Shown: positions 46,872 to 58,269, counted from the stretch's first letter. The stretch is 64,000 nt of DNA from Casuarina equisetifolia (GCA_028551475.1 CM052358.1:26686853-26750852); one strand, 5' to 3'. The notes: generated by a model from the letters alone, not told the origin. Program-made: numbers and translations.

Positions 46872-47065
46872 GTATAATTAAATATACATGGGTTATAACC
46901 AAAATAAGCCCATTAACAAAATAACAACAGCCCACATATGTTCCATCCGCCTCTCGCAAAGGAGCTCGCCATTGGTACCAAGAGGTGGCAGGCGAGTGAC
47001 ACAGCAGAGAGGGTTCAGAATGAGAATAGGAAAGAAGAAGAGGAAGCCCACTGTTGTACACTGTT
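46872..47065 (-). repeat. Inverted repeat, right arm
   Basis: See the left arm at 45821-46040. The open frames seen across both arms on opposite strands are the same repeat read twice. Confidence 0.75.
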
Positions 47066-47449
47066 AATAAAACTGTGTTGACCAAGAAGAAAAGGGAAAA
47101 CAAAATAAATTTGCAGAAACCAAATAACTTAGATATACTTTTTGAGTATGCAATCAGCTCGTACAACACTTCCAGCTGATCAAATGTATCAATGTTAATG
47201 AAGATCAAATCTGTTTCATAAAAATACTTGACCTGAACACCACATTTGGCAAATGGTAAAAATTGGAAAGATGGAACACAGCAGCAAGCTCACTTCATAA
47301 TCGGTCTATGAACAGGTGTTTCTATCTGCAGCAACAAAACAACCATCAAGCCTTTACAATATTCAAGATAACTTGCTCACCTTTAATATCTTCTCTGAGG
47401 TTTTATGTTCCACCGAACAATTAGCAGTAGAGTAATCAAATAAACTTAA

Positions 47450-48210
47450 AGACAAAGAATCTACCTCATCATGCTCGTATGTGAGACGGAGCCATAACTA
47501 GGCACTTTTAGTGGTACATTGAAACCATATCTGGAAGCAACCCAATCAATCCAAATGCTATGGCATTCCTTCATCAAGCAAGCCAACGATAGTGAAATGA
47601 TATCGAAGCAAATTGTTAAAAATTTCCCAATCCAAATAATATGGGGAAATTCTATTTATTATCGTGTTCAACACTATAATATTCTCAAAAGATATTAACT
47701 CGACCCCACACTCCACCTCCACGTTCATGTTGCACAATTCAATTGAAACCTCAAGGGAGGCGTTATATAAACTCAAAACCCTTACTCCGGAATTCTTCGC
47801 TACGTCTAAACAGCCAACTGCAGCTTATAAACACCCAAAAGGCGTTAGGCCCAACGGAAGGAACTTCAGGGGCAGAAAGGAGGACAGATTCTTTTATACC
47901 AACTTCATTGACTTGAAAATGACAAAGAAAGTGTGGAAGAACAGAATTGTTGCCATCAACTATTCCATATCTTGAATTCCTGTCCTCATCGATGCTCTGT
48001 CTTTCTCTTTTCTCCTTAAAACTGTCAGGCCCAACTTGATAAATAATTAACAGAGCCAAACCATGCGGTTGGCTTTCGACACTATCCCACCAACTATCCA
48101 ACCAATCTTCAAATGTTAAAAAATGATGGCTTGGGTTCGATTGCGACCAACTTTCAATTGTTTTGAAAGAACTAGTAATCTGGAATTCTAGATACGAATG
48201 CGGGGGCTAC
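47450..48210 (-). pseudogene. TNL post-LRR exon and tail fragment F4
   Basis: The minus frame 48101-47763 encodes 'WWDSVESQPHGLALLIIYQV', 'SVLPHFLCHFQVNEVGIKESVLL', 'VPSVGPNAFWVFISCSWL', which is the post-LRR module seen in F1-F3 and the longest readable version. 47750-47690 gives 'SIELCNMNVEVECGVELIS', and 47515-47465 gives 'VPLKVPSYGSVSHTSMM' near the usual '..CGVRLVYEHD' end. The pieces are in different frames with a stop after 47763. No LRR is attached; the Copia element at 48414 lies just upstream in gene orientation. Confidence 0.6.
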
Positions 48211-48408
48211 AATGTTCTCCAGGTTTCCATTAGTAATCTGTGCAATAAAAAACCATGAAGGAGCAAAAGAAGAGGAGGAAGCTCTAGGATTATTCATGAA
48301 TCCTATAGGAGAATATTACGGGAAGAATAAGATCACTGACAGAGAAAAGATGCTATAGGATATGTGCCAATGCCAAGGGAAAATGCACACCATCTTATAT
48401 AGAAGTTG

Positions 48409-48413
48409 GCATC
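48409..48413. repeat. Target-site duplication (left) of the Copia element
   Basis: GCATC immediately before the left LTR, repeated at 54026-54030 immediately after the right LTR. Confidence 0.85.
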
Positions 48414-48579
48414 TGTTATGGAATATTAGGTTAAATTGATATGTAAATATTGCCACAATTGTTATTTTCCTTGTATAGCTTTATAATAGGTCTATATAAA
48501 GACCTCTTGTACACATTGTAAGTATTACAGTTATTCAATAGAGAGAAATTCCCACAATTCTGGTTCTCACTTTATAATA
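48414..48579 (+). repeat. 5' LTR of the Copia element
   Basis: Starts TGTTATGGAATATTAGG and ends TTTATAATA. Contains TATATAAAG (about 48495), a likely TATA box, then 'CCTCTTGTACACATTG'. Three differences from the right LTR, each A here and G there. Confidence 0.92.
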
Positions 48580-48591
48580 TGATATCGAAGC
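48580..48591 (+). other. Primer-binding site of the Copia element
   Basis: TGATATCGAAGC directly follows the LTR and resembles the common Copia primer site TGGTATCAGAGC, complementary to the 3' end of initiator methionine tRNA, with mismatches. Confidence 0.65.
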
Positions 48592-48798
48592 TTTTTAAGA
48601 TCCTTACGCTTCCGCCATTTTACTTGGGTGTTTTTTCTCTCATCCTTCTTCGCCTCTTTTCTTTCATAATCGGGGTTCATCCATCTTTTATCCCACCCTA
48701 CTCATTCGTTTCTCACTGCAATCCTTACTTACCCCCACTATTTACCATTTTACCAGCCCACCCCCAGCTCGCGTTTTTTTATTTATTCCATTACCATT

Positions 48799-49115
48799 CC
48801 AAACCCTAGCCGCCACTCAATTTTCTTTCTTCCCTAAATACCCTCCCATCTTCCTCATATTTACATTTTTGCCCTCCAAACCCTAGCTGCTGCCCAATTT
48901 TCCTTCTTCCTTACATACCCTCACCTATTCCTCATATTTCCATTTTTGCCCTCCAAACCCTAGCCGCTACTCCATTTTCTCTCTTCCCTAATTACCCTCC
49001 CATATTCTCAATATTTATAATTTTGCCCCCAAACCCTAGCCACCGCCCAAACTTTTTCCTGATCTACCCTTTGCCCCTTTTCGAATTACGATCTTCCCAC
49101 TCAAACCCTAGCCGC
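48799..49115 (+). repeat. Tandem leader repeat with five telobox motifs
   Basis: AAACCCTAGC-type motifs occur at 48801, 48878, 48955, 49031 and 49103, with spacings of 77, 77, 76 and 72 bp. Each unit also has a 'TTCTTTCTTCCCTAAATACCCTCCC' and 'TCATATTTACATTTTTGCCCTCC' type stretch. It lies in the untranslated leader between the primer-binding site and gag. Confidence 0.85.
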
Positions 49116-49153
49116 CACCTTCTCTTTTCCGACCACCGTTCGCCGCCGTCTCC

Positions 49154-50540
49154 ATGGCCGAAAATATCTCCACCACTGCTCCTATGACCACAAATGTCCC
49201 AAATTCTCCTAATCCCCACCCTACTGTGCCTTCCGCCGCCATCACCCGTGACCCTTACCACCTTACCGCGGTAGATTTGCAATCGGGCAGCATCGTTCCC
49301 CGCTGCCTCGTTGGAGAATCCAATTACCGACTTTGGGTGGACCAAATTCGAAATGTTTGCCTTGCCCGAAACAAGTTAGGCTTCCTCACCGACTGTCTTC
49401 CTCTTCCGACCAAACCCGATGCGGCGGCGATTTAGGACCAGGTTCACGCCGCCGTGTGCACCTGGCTCATCCACTCCGTTGAACCCAAGCTCGAGCCCCT
49501 CATCTCCCATCCCAAATACGTGACCAAAATTTGGGAGCTTCTCCGGGAGTCCTTCGACAAATCTAGCGGACTGTAGATTTACGGTCTCCGCCAAGCCATC
49601 GGCGATCTCTGCCTCACCTTTGGCTGTTCGAACGAAGAACTTACCACGTTCTTCATTTGCCTCAAAGCTCTCTGGGGCAATCTCCAGACCCAACACCCTC
49701 CCGTTCACTATGAATGTGGTCTTTGCACCTGCAACATCAACGAACACCTTCGTTCTCGCGAGTAGGAGGAGCAATCCATGAGATTTCTCATGGGATTGCC
49801 GGACGAGTTCCAGAACCTGTGCACACAAGTTCTTTCCTGCGAGGTCTTCCTGTCCCTAGAGGGGACCTATTCCATGGCCAACCAGGAACTCCACCAGCGG
49901 TAGAGCCATTTTTCCGGTGACCCCGCTGCCTTCACCAGCCTCTGATATGGCCCTGGCGATACTGCCCCTTCCCCGTGGCAGGACACCCTTTGCATGGGCT
50001 CCACTGGACCAGGCCAGACTTTTCGTTCTGGCTCTGGATCGGGCCACTCCTGTAAGCCCGCTCAGCCCGCTGCACTTGGGTCTTCTCGCGGCCAGATGGG
50101 TCTCTCAGCCCGCCCATCATCTGGGTCGCGGCCCACTTGCACACATTGCAAGCGGGCTGGCCATTTGAAGGAATCTTGCTTCCTTCTAGTGGGCTACCCA
50201 CCTGGCTGGCCCAAACAACAAGGGGGAGCCCCTCTTCGCAAGCCCACTGGTCCTACAGCCCACCAAGCCTCCACCGAGGCCCATTTTTATCCATCTTCCA
50301 TGGATCAGGCTTCTCCTCATGGGCCCTTCTCTAAGCCTTCATCCTTTCATGGGCCCTCTACCCTGGGCCTACTTGGGCCCACTTTTCCAAGCCTAGGAAC
50401 CACCTTTGGTGGATCTACGAGCCTCAACCTATCTGCTCACCAACAACAGAAGCTCCTCACCCTACTCAATCAAATGGGCCCTTCCGAACCGAGTGCCAAT
50501 TTTACAGGTATTTCTCCATCTTTAACTCATTTTTCCACTA
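49154..50540 (+). pseudogene. Copia gag region (inactivated)
   Basis: ATG at 49154 opens a frame with 'VGESNYRLWVDQIRNVCLARNKLGFL', then 'VHAAVCTWLIHSVEPKLEPLI', 'IWELLRESFDKSSGL', 'RFLMGLPDEFQNL' and a CCHC zinc knuckle 'CTHCKRAGHLKESC' (50138-50179), the gag order for Copia. Stops interrupt the same frame at 49433 (TAG), 49574 (TAG), 49763 (TAG), 49901 (TAG) and 49943 (TGA). Otherwise the frame is continuous to the protease. Gag forms the virus-like particle that packages element RNA; this copy cannot make it. Confidence 0.9.
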
Positions 50541-52420
50541 AATGGATTATCGACTCTAGGGCTAGTGACCACATTACATGTAATTTAAATTTATTAAATT
50601 CTCATTTTAAATGTGTTACACCTCTATCCATCCGATTGCCTAATCAATCTCGTTGCCCAGTTACCCATATTGGCCATTTTCACCCTAATCCTAATTTAAT
50701 CTTGAAAATGTCTTATTTGCCCCCAGTTTTCGCCACAATCTTTTGTCCATTCGCAAGCTAACCCACGATAACCACTGTGTGGCTATCTTTTTCGCTGAAT
50801 TTTGCGTCTTTTAGGACCGTACGACTAGGACGCTAATCGGGCTCGGCAAGGCTGAAGGGGGACTCTATTTTCTTTGTTCTGTCATTCCTAAAGATTTCAC
50901 CAATGTTTTTTCCAGTTATTTGTCTTCCATTCCAACTTTGTCATGTACTCAACATAATTCTCCTATTTGCAACTCTATTTTAAATAATGATTATTCTCTT
51001 TGGCATAAGCGTCTTTGGTCATTCTTCCTTTAAGTCCTTTTTTGCCCATGGCAGGACCATATCTTGCCCCAATCAATTTTCTTGCGACATTTGTCCCCTT
51101 GCCAAACAAGCTCGTGCACCATTTCCCTCATGAACATCTGCCACTACCTCGATTTTTGAACGCGTTCACATGGACGTCTAAGGCCCTCATTGCCATCCTA
51201 ATCATGATGGGGCCCATTATTTCTTGACCATCGTTGATGATTTTTCCTGTGCCACTTGGACCTTTTTACTCAAGTTCAAAAGCTAAGTTTTCTCCAACAT
51301 TCAAACTTTCCTTTCCATGGTTCGCACTCAGTTCAATACCACTATTAAACGTATTCGTTCCGATAATGGGACTGAATTTTTCTCCTCTGAGTGTTCTTCC
51401 TTCCTTCTTTCCCAAGGCATCCTTCATGAGAGTTCTTGTGTTCACACCCCCCAACAAAATGGTGTTATGGAACGCAAACATCACCATCTTTTAGATGTGG
51501 CCTGTGCTTTACTTTTCCAGGCTCATCTTCTACCTCATTTCTGGGGTGAATGCATTTTAACCGCCACTTACCTCATTAACCGTCTCCCTTCTTCTCCTCT
51601 CGGTGGGCTCATACCTTACGAGCGTCTCTTTGGTGTTCCTCCTTTACTTGATCACTTACGTGTCTTTAGTTGTCAATGTTACACCACCGTATTAGGTGTC
51701 CGTGACAAGTTTAGTCCTCGAGCTATCCCTTGTGTTTTCATGGGTTATCCTTCCTATCAAAAGGGCTATAAACTTTTTGATCCTGCCATAGGAAAATTTT
51801 TTGTTAGCCGTAATGTCGTCTTTCGGGAAGACACTTTCCCTTTTGCATCTCCTTCGTCCATGTCCCCCGACAATCAGGCCGCCTCATCAGCTCCTATCAT
51901 ACCGCCGTTGGAAGACTACTCACTCTCCTCTTTACCCGTTGATGACCCCACCGTCCCTGATATAGAACCTCTTAACCCTACACTTCCCTTTCCTCCACCT
52001 ACACCCCCTATTCCTTCAACACCTCCGCCCCCCATTTCTACCCTCGCTCCTTCTCCACCTCCTACTGTTGCACCTATCTCTCCACCCTCAGAACTTGCTC
52101 CGGTTGAGGTCATCCGCCGTTCTAGTCACCCTACCAAACCCCCCATTTGGACCATTGACTATCTTTGCCCCTCTTTGCCCTCTACTTCTTCCACTTCCCT
52201 TTACCCCATTTCCAACTACATTTCCTTTGACCAATGTACCCTTCACTACCAACATTTTGTTGCTTCCATTTCTGCTATCCCTGAACCCTATTTCTTTCAT
52301 GAGGCCATTCATGACCCCCACTGGGTCACTACCATGAATACTGAACTTGCTGCTCTTGAGGGCCAATCGTACTTGGGACGTGGTTCCTTTGCCCCCAGGT
52401 CGTCGTCCAATTGGTTGTAA
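50541..52420 (+). pseudogene. Copia protease and integrase region (inactivated)
   Basis: The protease site reads 'WIIDSRASDHITC': the catalytic Asp-Ser-Gly is Asp-Ser-Arg (codon AGG at 50558). A frameshift near 50720 and a TAG at 50812 follow. The GAG-pre-integrase ('LWHKRL') and first integrase part (51000-51310) are split over several frames, with 'CDICPLAKQ' of the zinc-binding region still readable. From 51317 to 52420 one frame is open and carries 'RIRSDNGTEF', 'QQNGVMERKHHHLLD', 'TATYLINRLPS' and 'KGYKLFDP'. The Asp and Glu of the catalytic triad are visible at 51362 and about 51470. A proline-rich linker follows. Confidence 0.9.
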
Positions 52421-53840
52421 ATGGGTTTATAAGGTGAAATACCATGCGGATGGCTCTATTGAACATTATAAGGCCCGTTTGGTGGCCAAAGGATACAGTC
52501 AATGGGAAGGTTTTGATTATCAAGACACTTTCTCTCCCACTGCCAAGCATGTTATTATTCGCCTTCTTGTCACCATTGCTGCCGTCCATCATTGGCCTCT
52601 TTTTCAAATGGATGTGCAAAATGCTTTTTTCCATGGTGATCTTTCAGAAGAGGTTTATATGGAGCTTCCTCCCGGATTTCGCACTTAGGGGGAGGGTCTA
52701 GTATGTCAATTGCGAAAATCCCTCTATGGTCTGAAGTAAGCATCTAGGCAGTGGAATGCTAAGTTCACTACATCTCTTCTTGGCTATGGTTTTCGACAGT
52801 CTTGGCATGACTATTCTCTCTTCACCAAATCTCAGGGAAGTACCTTTGTTGCTTTACTCATTTATGTTGATGACATCTTGATCACAGGAAATAATTCAAA
52901 TGCCATCTCTAATCTGAAGGCATATTTGAATTCTGCTTTTTCTATGAAGGATCTAGGACAATCTAAGTTCTTCCTTGGAATAGAGATTGCTCGTTCCCCA
53001 CATGGCATTTCTTTGAGTCAGCGAAAATACACTTTGGAGCTCATCTCTGAAGCAGGACTCGCTGGCTCTAAACCCTCAATCATCCTTATGGAGCAAAACA
53101 AGAAATTCACTAGTATTGAGTATGATATCAATTCTAAGGAAGAAAGTCATGATCCACCACTTGATGATCCTTCGACATATCAGAGATTAGTTGGCCGATT
53201 GATCTACCTGACACTCACGACACCCAACATCACCTTCCCAGTTCAGTTACTTAGTCAGTTCATGCATGCTCCGAAACAATCACATATGGAGGCAGCCTTG
53301 AAAGTGATCAGATATTTTAAAAGTTGTCCAGGGTTAGGCCTCTTCTTTCCTTCATCTTCAAAATTAGAATTACGAGCCTTCTGTGATTCAGACTACAGCA
53401 CATGTCCCATGACTCGACAATCCACCACTAGTTTCTGTACAATGCTTGGGGACTCCCTAAGTTCATGGCGATTGAAGAAACAACCCACTGTCTCTCTCTC
53501 CTCTACTGAATCCAAATATCGAGCGATGCAGGTCACAACTTGTGAAATTGTATGGATTATGGGATTACTCAAAGATTTTGGTTTTTACCTTAGACGACCA
53601 GCACTATTGTTCTGTGATAATGAAGCAGCCGAGAAAATTGCAGCCAACCCGATTTTTCATGAGAGAACAAAACACATAGAAGTTGATTGCCATTACGTAT
53701 GAGAAAAGCTACAACAAGGAATCATCGTAACACGTCACATTTCTACCAAAGAACAACCAGTAGATTTGTTTACTAAGGCACTTTGTAGCAGGCAACATTG
53801 GCATCTTCTCTCCAAGCTTGAAATATTTGACTTGTTCAAA
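52347..53840 (+). pseudogene. Copia reverse transcriptase and RNase H region (inactivated)
   Basis: An extra G near 52362 shifts the frame relative to integrase. RT text: '[25 protein letters not shown]', '[21 protein letters not shown]', '[15 protein letters not shown]', catalytic 'YVDD' at 52863-52874, 'FFLGIEIARSPHGISLSQRKY'. RNase H text: 'LRAFCDSDYSTC', 'LSSTESKYRAM' and 'FCDNEAAEKIAANPIFHERTKHIEVDCHYV'. Stops at 52686 (TAG), 52737 (TAA) and 53700 (TGA). The core catalytic residues are preserved between the stops. Confidence 0.92.
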
Positions 53841-53850
53841 TCTCCGGCTT

Positions 53851-53859
53851 GAGGGGGAG
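53851..53859 (+). other. Polypurine tract of the Copia element
   Basis: GAGGGGGAG immediately before the right LTR primes plus-strand DNA synthesis. Identical to that of the old element at 26777. Confidence 0.85.
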
Positions 53860-54025
53860 TGTTATGGAATATTAGGTTAAATTGATATGTAAATATTGCC
53901 ACAATTGTTATTTTCCTTGTATAGCTTTATAATAGGTCTATATAAAGACCTCTTGTACACATTGTAAGTATTGCAGTTATTCAATAGAGAGAAATTCCCA
54001 CAATTCTGGTTCTCACTTTGTGATA
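53860..54025 (+). repeat. 3' LTR of the Copia element
   Basis: 166 bp, starts TGTTATGGAATATTAGG and ends TTTGTGATA. Followed by the GCATC target duplication at 54026-54030. Confidence 0.92.
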
Positions 54026-54039
54026 GCATCATTAGCTTT

Positions 54040-54820
54040 TTCTCAATTTGGGACCAATTCGTCGTAGCCCCAGTATAAAGTCACGAAAAGCAATCCACCA
54101 GAAGTTAAGAGTCTTTTATTTGATACGAACCGAACGCACCCAATTTGAAGAAGCACTGCTGGCCGGATCCCTCCCTCATATTCCAAATTGGCTATCACAC
54201 CCATTTCGCGAGCCTGTCGGTGCTTCTTTTTGACCTGCTTGCTATGACGTTGCTACAGCAGTGTTGTACGTTTTCACGCTTTCCTTCCATTAGACGGTAA
54301 TTGTTGGAAAGAATCTATCAGAAAACCAAATTTCACTGTGAACTCGAGGACCATCTATAAGAATTGCATGAATTATCAAAAAAAATAGCTATTTGTCATA
54401 GAAATAATCATTTGTTGGACTTAATTTAGATGTGGTCAATAAATTTTATATTATTATAAAATATATAAAAAATTTAACTAAATTTGAAGAAAAAATAACT
54501 TTAGTCATTATTTGCTTTTTTAAAGGTCCCAAAGTGGCTTGGTACTACAACACGCCACTTTATCGAATTCCGATCAGGCTGTCCTTTCAGTTCTTCTTCA
54601 TGACCTGCACCCATGTGGTGGGAAAAATTTGTAATTATCCATTTAATAAAATAAAACTTCTCAACTTCGACGGAGTCTTCTCCTCTCTTCCATTTTTGTC
54701 TTGTGAATAAGTTTGTCACAGTAATCAGGTTGGCCAAGGTCCAATCTGGCTCTCTTTAAGCACCAACTTCACTCAGTCTGTCAGTTCTTTTTATAACAGA
54801 TTCTTATTGATATTTTTAGA
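54040..54820. other. No confident gene
   Basis: 54205-54240 ('GCGAGCCTGTCGGTGCTTCTTTTTGACCTG') is a short match to the R5 end at 56540 and 61455. The rest is AT-rich with short, unsupported frames. Confidence 0.45.
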
Positions 54821-54829
54821 ATAAAGATG

Positions 54830-55460
54830 GAAGAAAAGAAAAGGTGAAGACATTTGCACCGACGAAAATCCTAGCTTCCTTCCTACGTTGGTTGACGAGA
54901 CTATTCTGCAGTACGAGGTCAACAAGACTGTCCGGTTGGAGGGTGGCCAAAAAGAAACCTACATCATATCCATCCCCACTGCCATCTAGCGTGAACTTAA
55001 TGTATCTCCATCATTATCCAAAGTTCATAATGTCCAAGAGAAACTTTTGCAGGATATTTGCAGTGCAGGAAACTTCAGAAGATCCCATTATTTAGCAAGA
55101 ATTTCCATGTTCATACTGCCTTGTAGTCTCCATTGACGTGAGAAGCCGATTTGCTAGCAATGCAATTATGATTGGTTCCCAGCATTTCTACATAAAATGG
55201 TACTGAACGTAATTCCTAGTTTTCTTATTATACTGTTGAGAGGTCAAGGACATGGTATCCATCCCCACTACTCCCGAAAAGAAGAGCTCATCGTTAGCGT
55301 GTCCACCATAGTGTGCAAATTATCAAAAGAATCCACTTTTTCAAAGGAAATTTCAATCTGGCTGTCCTTTCAAAATGTATTCATCCATTTGTCTGTTGCT
55401 TTTCCAGTGTCCGGTAGGATAGAGAGGTTTCTATCTTTGTTTACTTGGAAATTGTCTGCA
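54830..55460 (+). repeat. Repeat family R2, copy 2
   Basis: 55215-55450 pairs with 840-1165. 54840-54990 ('GAAGACATTTGCA', 'CAACAAGACTGTCC...TTGGAGG') pairs with 61538-61640, so the block is composite. A frame over 54860-54995 gives 'VNKTVRLEGGQKETYIISIPT', which I do not recognise. Confidence 0.45.
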
Positions 55461-55469
55461 TGATGGATT

Positions 55470-56060
55470 CAAAGACATCGACGTTTCTATCGATGCTACC
55501 TTGTCTTATGGGATACAAACACGCGGTAGACTTTGATAATTAACACCTTTGCTGTTTTGAATTTGTGTTATCTTTCCAGTAAAAACAATCATTTATGAAA
55601 CAAAAATTTTACCACATAATTTTGTCTAAATTTTTTCTTTGGCGAAGGTATCATTATCATTATATTCTTTTTTTGAATCTATAAGAAGTTTAATTTAGTG
55701 CATTGTCAAAAAGATATACAGACTATGAATAAATGTATAACATTCTGATTTGTATAAATGATATGAAAGCACAAAAAAGAACCAAAAAAGAGAATTCATG
55801 AACTGAAGCTCTAACAAATATTTTAAGATTTTTCAATGAAAGATATTCCTAATATTAGGTATTGTAGTTAAGTGATAGTGATCCTCGACATTGGGATATT
55901 TACTATCAGATTTTGATGACCATTAAGTCCCCTTTTGCCATTATATTATGACTTCACTTTCTTTGATTAAATTTCATGAAAAAAGTTGGATTAATTAACT
56001 TATAAATACGCATTATTCTGTTGTTTTTTAGTACGCATAGATGTTACAGTTTCACGTACC
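55470..56060. other. AT-rich DNA, no gene seen
   Basis: No recognised motif. 'GAGAATTCATGAACTGAAGCTCT' at 55791 also occurs at 2409, extending the similarity between the two ends of the window. Confidence 0.5.
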
Positions 56061-56074
56061 AAAGTTCTTAACAT

Positions 56075-56590
56075 TTGACATATGATAACCAACATCGATG
56101 TATTAAGTCTTTATTTGAAAGACCACAACTAGTTGTAGTCTTTATTTCCAACGAGCACGGAATCAACTATGGTCATCCAAATGCAACACAGCTGCAGTTT
56201 CGTAAACCAATTTTCTGGTATAGAGACCAAATTCCACTTGGCGAAGACTATTTTATCGTTTATGATAAATTTCAAAGGATCTTCTTTTACTCATTCCACT
56301 TTCCATATGTAATCATAACTTTAGTAGAGCTATCAACGAAATTTGTAAGTAATTTGCAGGAAAAGCAAGTTCCATTCGTATTGCTTTCTTGCTTTTGCCC
56401 ATTGACTCAAAAGCTGAGACGATCCTCTTCTTTTTTAAGTTTGGTCCTCTTTCTTTTGTAGAAGTAATTGCAGTGCAATTGTGCAGAAGCCCTACACACC
56501 TCTCAGATCTGGCGGTCTTTCAACACCAATTTCACGGGCCTGTCGGTGCTGCTTTTTGACTGGTCATTGTGAGGAGATTTTTAGCTTTAA
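56075..56590 (+). repeat. Repeat family R5, open copy (128 codons)
   Basis: The plus frame 56075-56461 encodes 128 residues including 'FISNEHGINYGHPNATQLQFRKPIFWYRDQIPLGEDYFIVYDKF'. From 'TTCTGGTATAG.GACCAAA' (56213) to 'GGTGCTGCTTTTTGAC' (56560) it matches 61126-61480 closely, including a 3' untranslated-looking part. Position and composition suggest a last exon of a resistance-type gene on the plus strand, but I cannot assign the domain firmly. Confidence 0.4.
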
Positions 56591-56599
56591 GAATTAGAA

Positions 56600-57580
56600 T
56601 TAAAAATTAACAAAAGGGAACATTAAGACTATTTTGATTTCAGGGACAGAGAATGAAGATATTGCGTAAAAACATGAAAACAATTGCCTACAACTAAATT
56701 AGAAATTTTAGTAAAAAAATTTCAGACAACCTCCTCCGATGCAAATATCAGAAAGGAAACCAAAAATCAGGACTCAATTAAACATAAGCAACGAAAACAG
56801 CGGAAAAGGACAAAAAGTTGGTACTCTTTCGAGTGCTACAACAATTACCAATAGCTTCGGGCCGATGACCTCCAAGCTCATTGGGCTACTCACGAGCAAT
56901 AATTGATCTGTGTGAGAGAGCCCCAACCTTTTTTATGAGCAATTATTTCTCCACATGAATTCAGCAAACAAGCCACAAAGAAAACAACAAATTTCTTTTT
57001 AGAATATCTTTTTTAGCTTATGTTTATTGCATATGAACACAACAAAATAAAAGACGATTTCAAAATATAATAGTCGACATTCCCATCCTATTGGTTAAAG
57101 TAAGAAAAACTGTAGGGGGAGAGCTTCTTTGTTTCAAAATGTAAAATCTTCATAGGAAAATGTTATTTTGAATGAGATTTGGAAGCTTTCAATCTTAATC
57201 TTTTCATAGTTGTTAAAATTTATAATATTAGGATATGCCCCTCTGCTTTTGTACACTATTTTTTATTAATGCAAACTTACATTTCAACAAAAAAAAAAAA
57301 CACCAAATTGCTACACCTCAGACAACTACATAAATTACGATATTCAAGAGACTTGTAAGCTATAATAAAAACATTTTTGGTCACTTAGCCAGCTAATTTA
57401 TTGGTAAGTTAATAAGGATCCTAACCGTGAGGTTTGGGGTTCGACACCTAATGTGTGTGAGTTTGAGTTAGTATATTGTAATATTAAAAAATAATAAATT
57501 TTTTTATTTAATTTTAAAAAAGAACATTTTTGTGTTAGTCCCAACCATACCATAGAATGTCAAAAATGTAATCTTACCCA
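56600..57580. other. AT-rich DNA, no gene seen
   Basis: No known motif. Confidence 0.5.
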
Positions 57581-57589
57581 CAATTTTTA

Positions 57590-57800
57590 AAAAGTTCTCT
57601 AAGTCTTGAAAATCCAGCAAGTTCTCTTAAAAAGATCTCTTGAATATTCAAGAGATATTCCAAATTGACCTTATCTGGCAGTTTGTGCAAACACTCGTAA
57701 CGAGTTCATAACTCATCAACTATTTTACAATTTAAAACTTTCATTCTCCTGGATTTCTACAATCAAATATGGTAATTGATGAGGAGTTTCCCTTGAATAC
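57590..57800 (-). pseudogene. TNL leucine-rich-repeat fragment
   Basis: The reverse complement gives 'LHKLPDKVNLEYL' and 'GFSRLRELF', matching TNL LRR text and the same repeat as at 7375-7285 ('NEINLEFL.YLNLAGC'). Interrupted by stops. Confidence 0.4.
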
Positions 57801-58269
57801 AAACCAATAAGAGATGGTGTCAATTTGATACTCTGAGCTTTTGTGCAATCTTAAAATTTGTTTATTTCAACAATGCAATATGTGATCAAAATGGAGAGTA
57901 AAAATATGCACAGAGCTCTAGACTGGTGGAAACTTTCAACCGATCACATGAATGACCTTGAGATAGAAGCCGCCATTTGCATAATAGCAGGCCAAGAGAG
58001 GCGATCACTCATCCAAGTAATTTCAGGTAGAGAAAGCGATGCCAGTGACCAGGATTCTTGCCAGTTTCACTATTAATACAACTGCGTTGAATTGACACTC
58101 AAACTATTGCAACCCAAATAACAAACTTATTTATCAAGGGGAACCAAAAAAAGAGAAACATTTGCAAAAAGCCAACCAAATTTTAGATATGTATCTAGTA
58201 TTAAAAAAAAAAAACATCGGTGGAAAACAAACTCCAACACCAATTTCCAATGTCTCGTCATTGGAGACA

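Larger units (their letters stand above)
48414..54025 (+). mobile_element. Ty1/Copia LTR retrotransposon, structurally complete but coding-dead
   Basis: Length 5,612 bp. LTRs of 166 bp at both ends differ at three sites. GCATC target duplication flanks it. The primer-binding site after the left LTR resembles the initiator-Met tRNA complement, and the polypurine tract GAGGGGGAG precedes the right LTR. Domain order gag, protease, integrase, reverse transcriptase, RNase H is that of Copia. I count nine in-frame stops and at least two frameshifts, so it cannot move autonomously. It is much more GC-rich than its surroundings. It lies upstream of the TNL relic F4. Confidence 0.95.

Noticed and set aside
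49376-50201. Long minus-strand frames in the gag region (up to 150 codons)
   Set aside because: They lie opposite the Copia gag domain in GC-rich sequence, where stops are rare on both strands.
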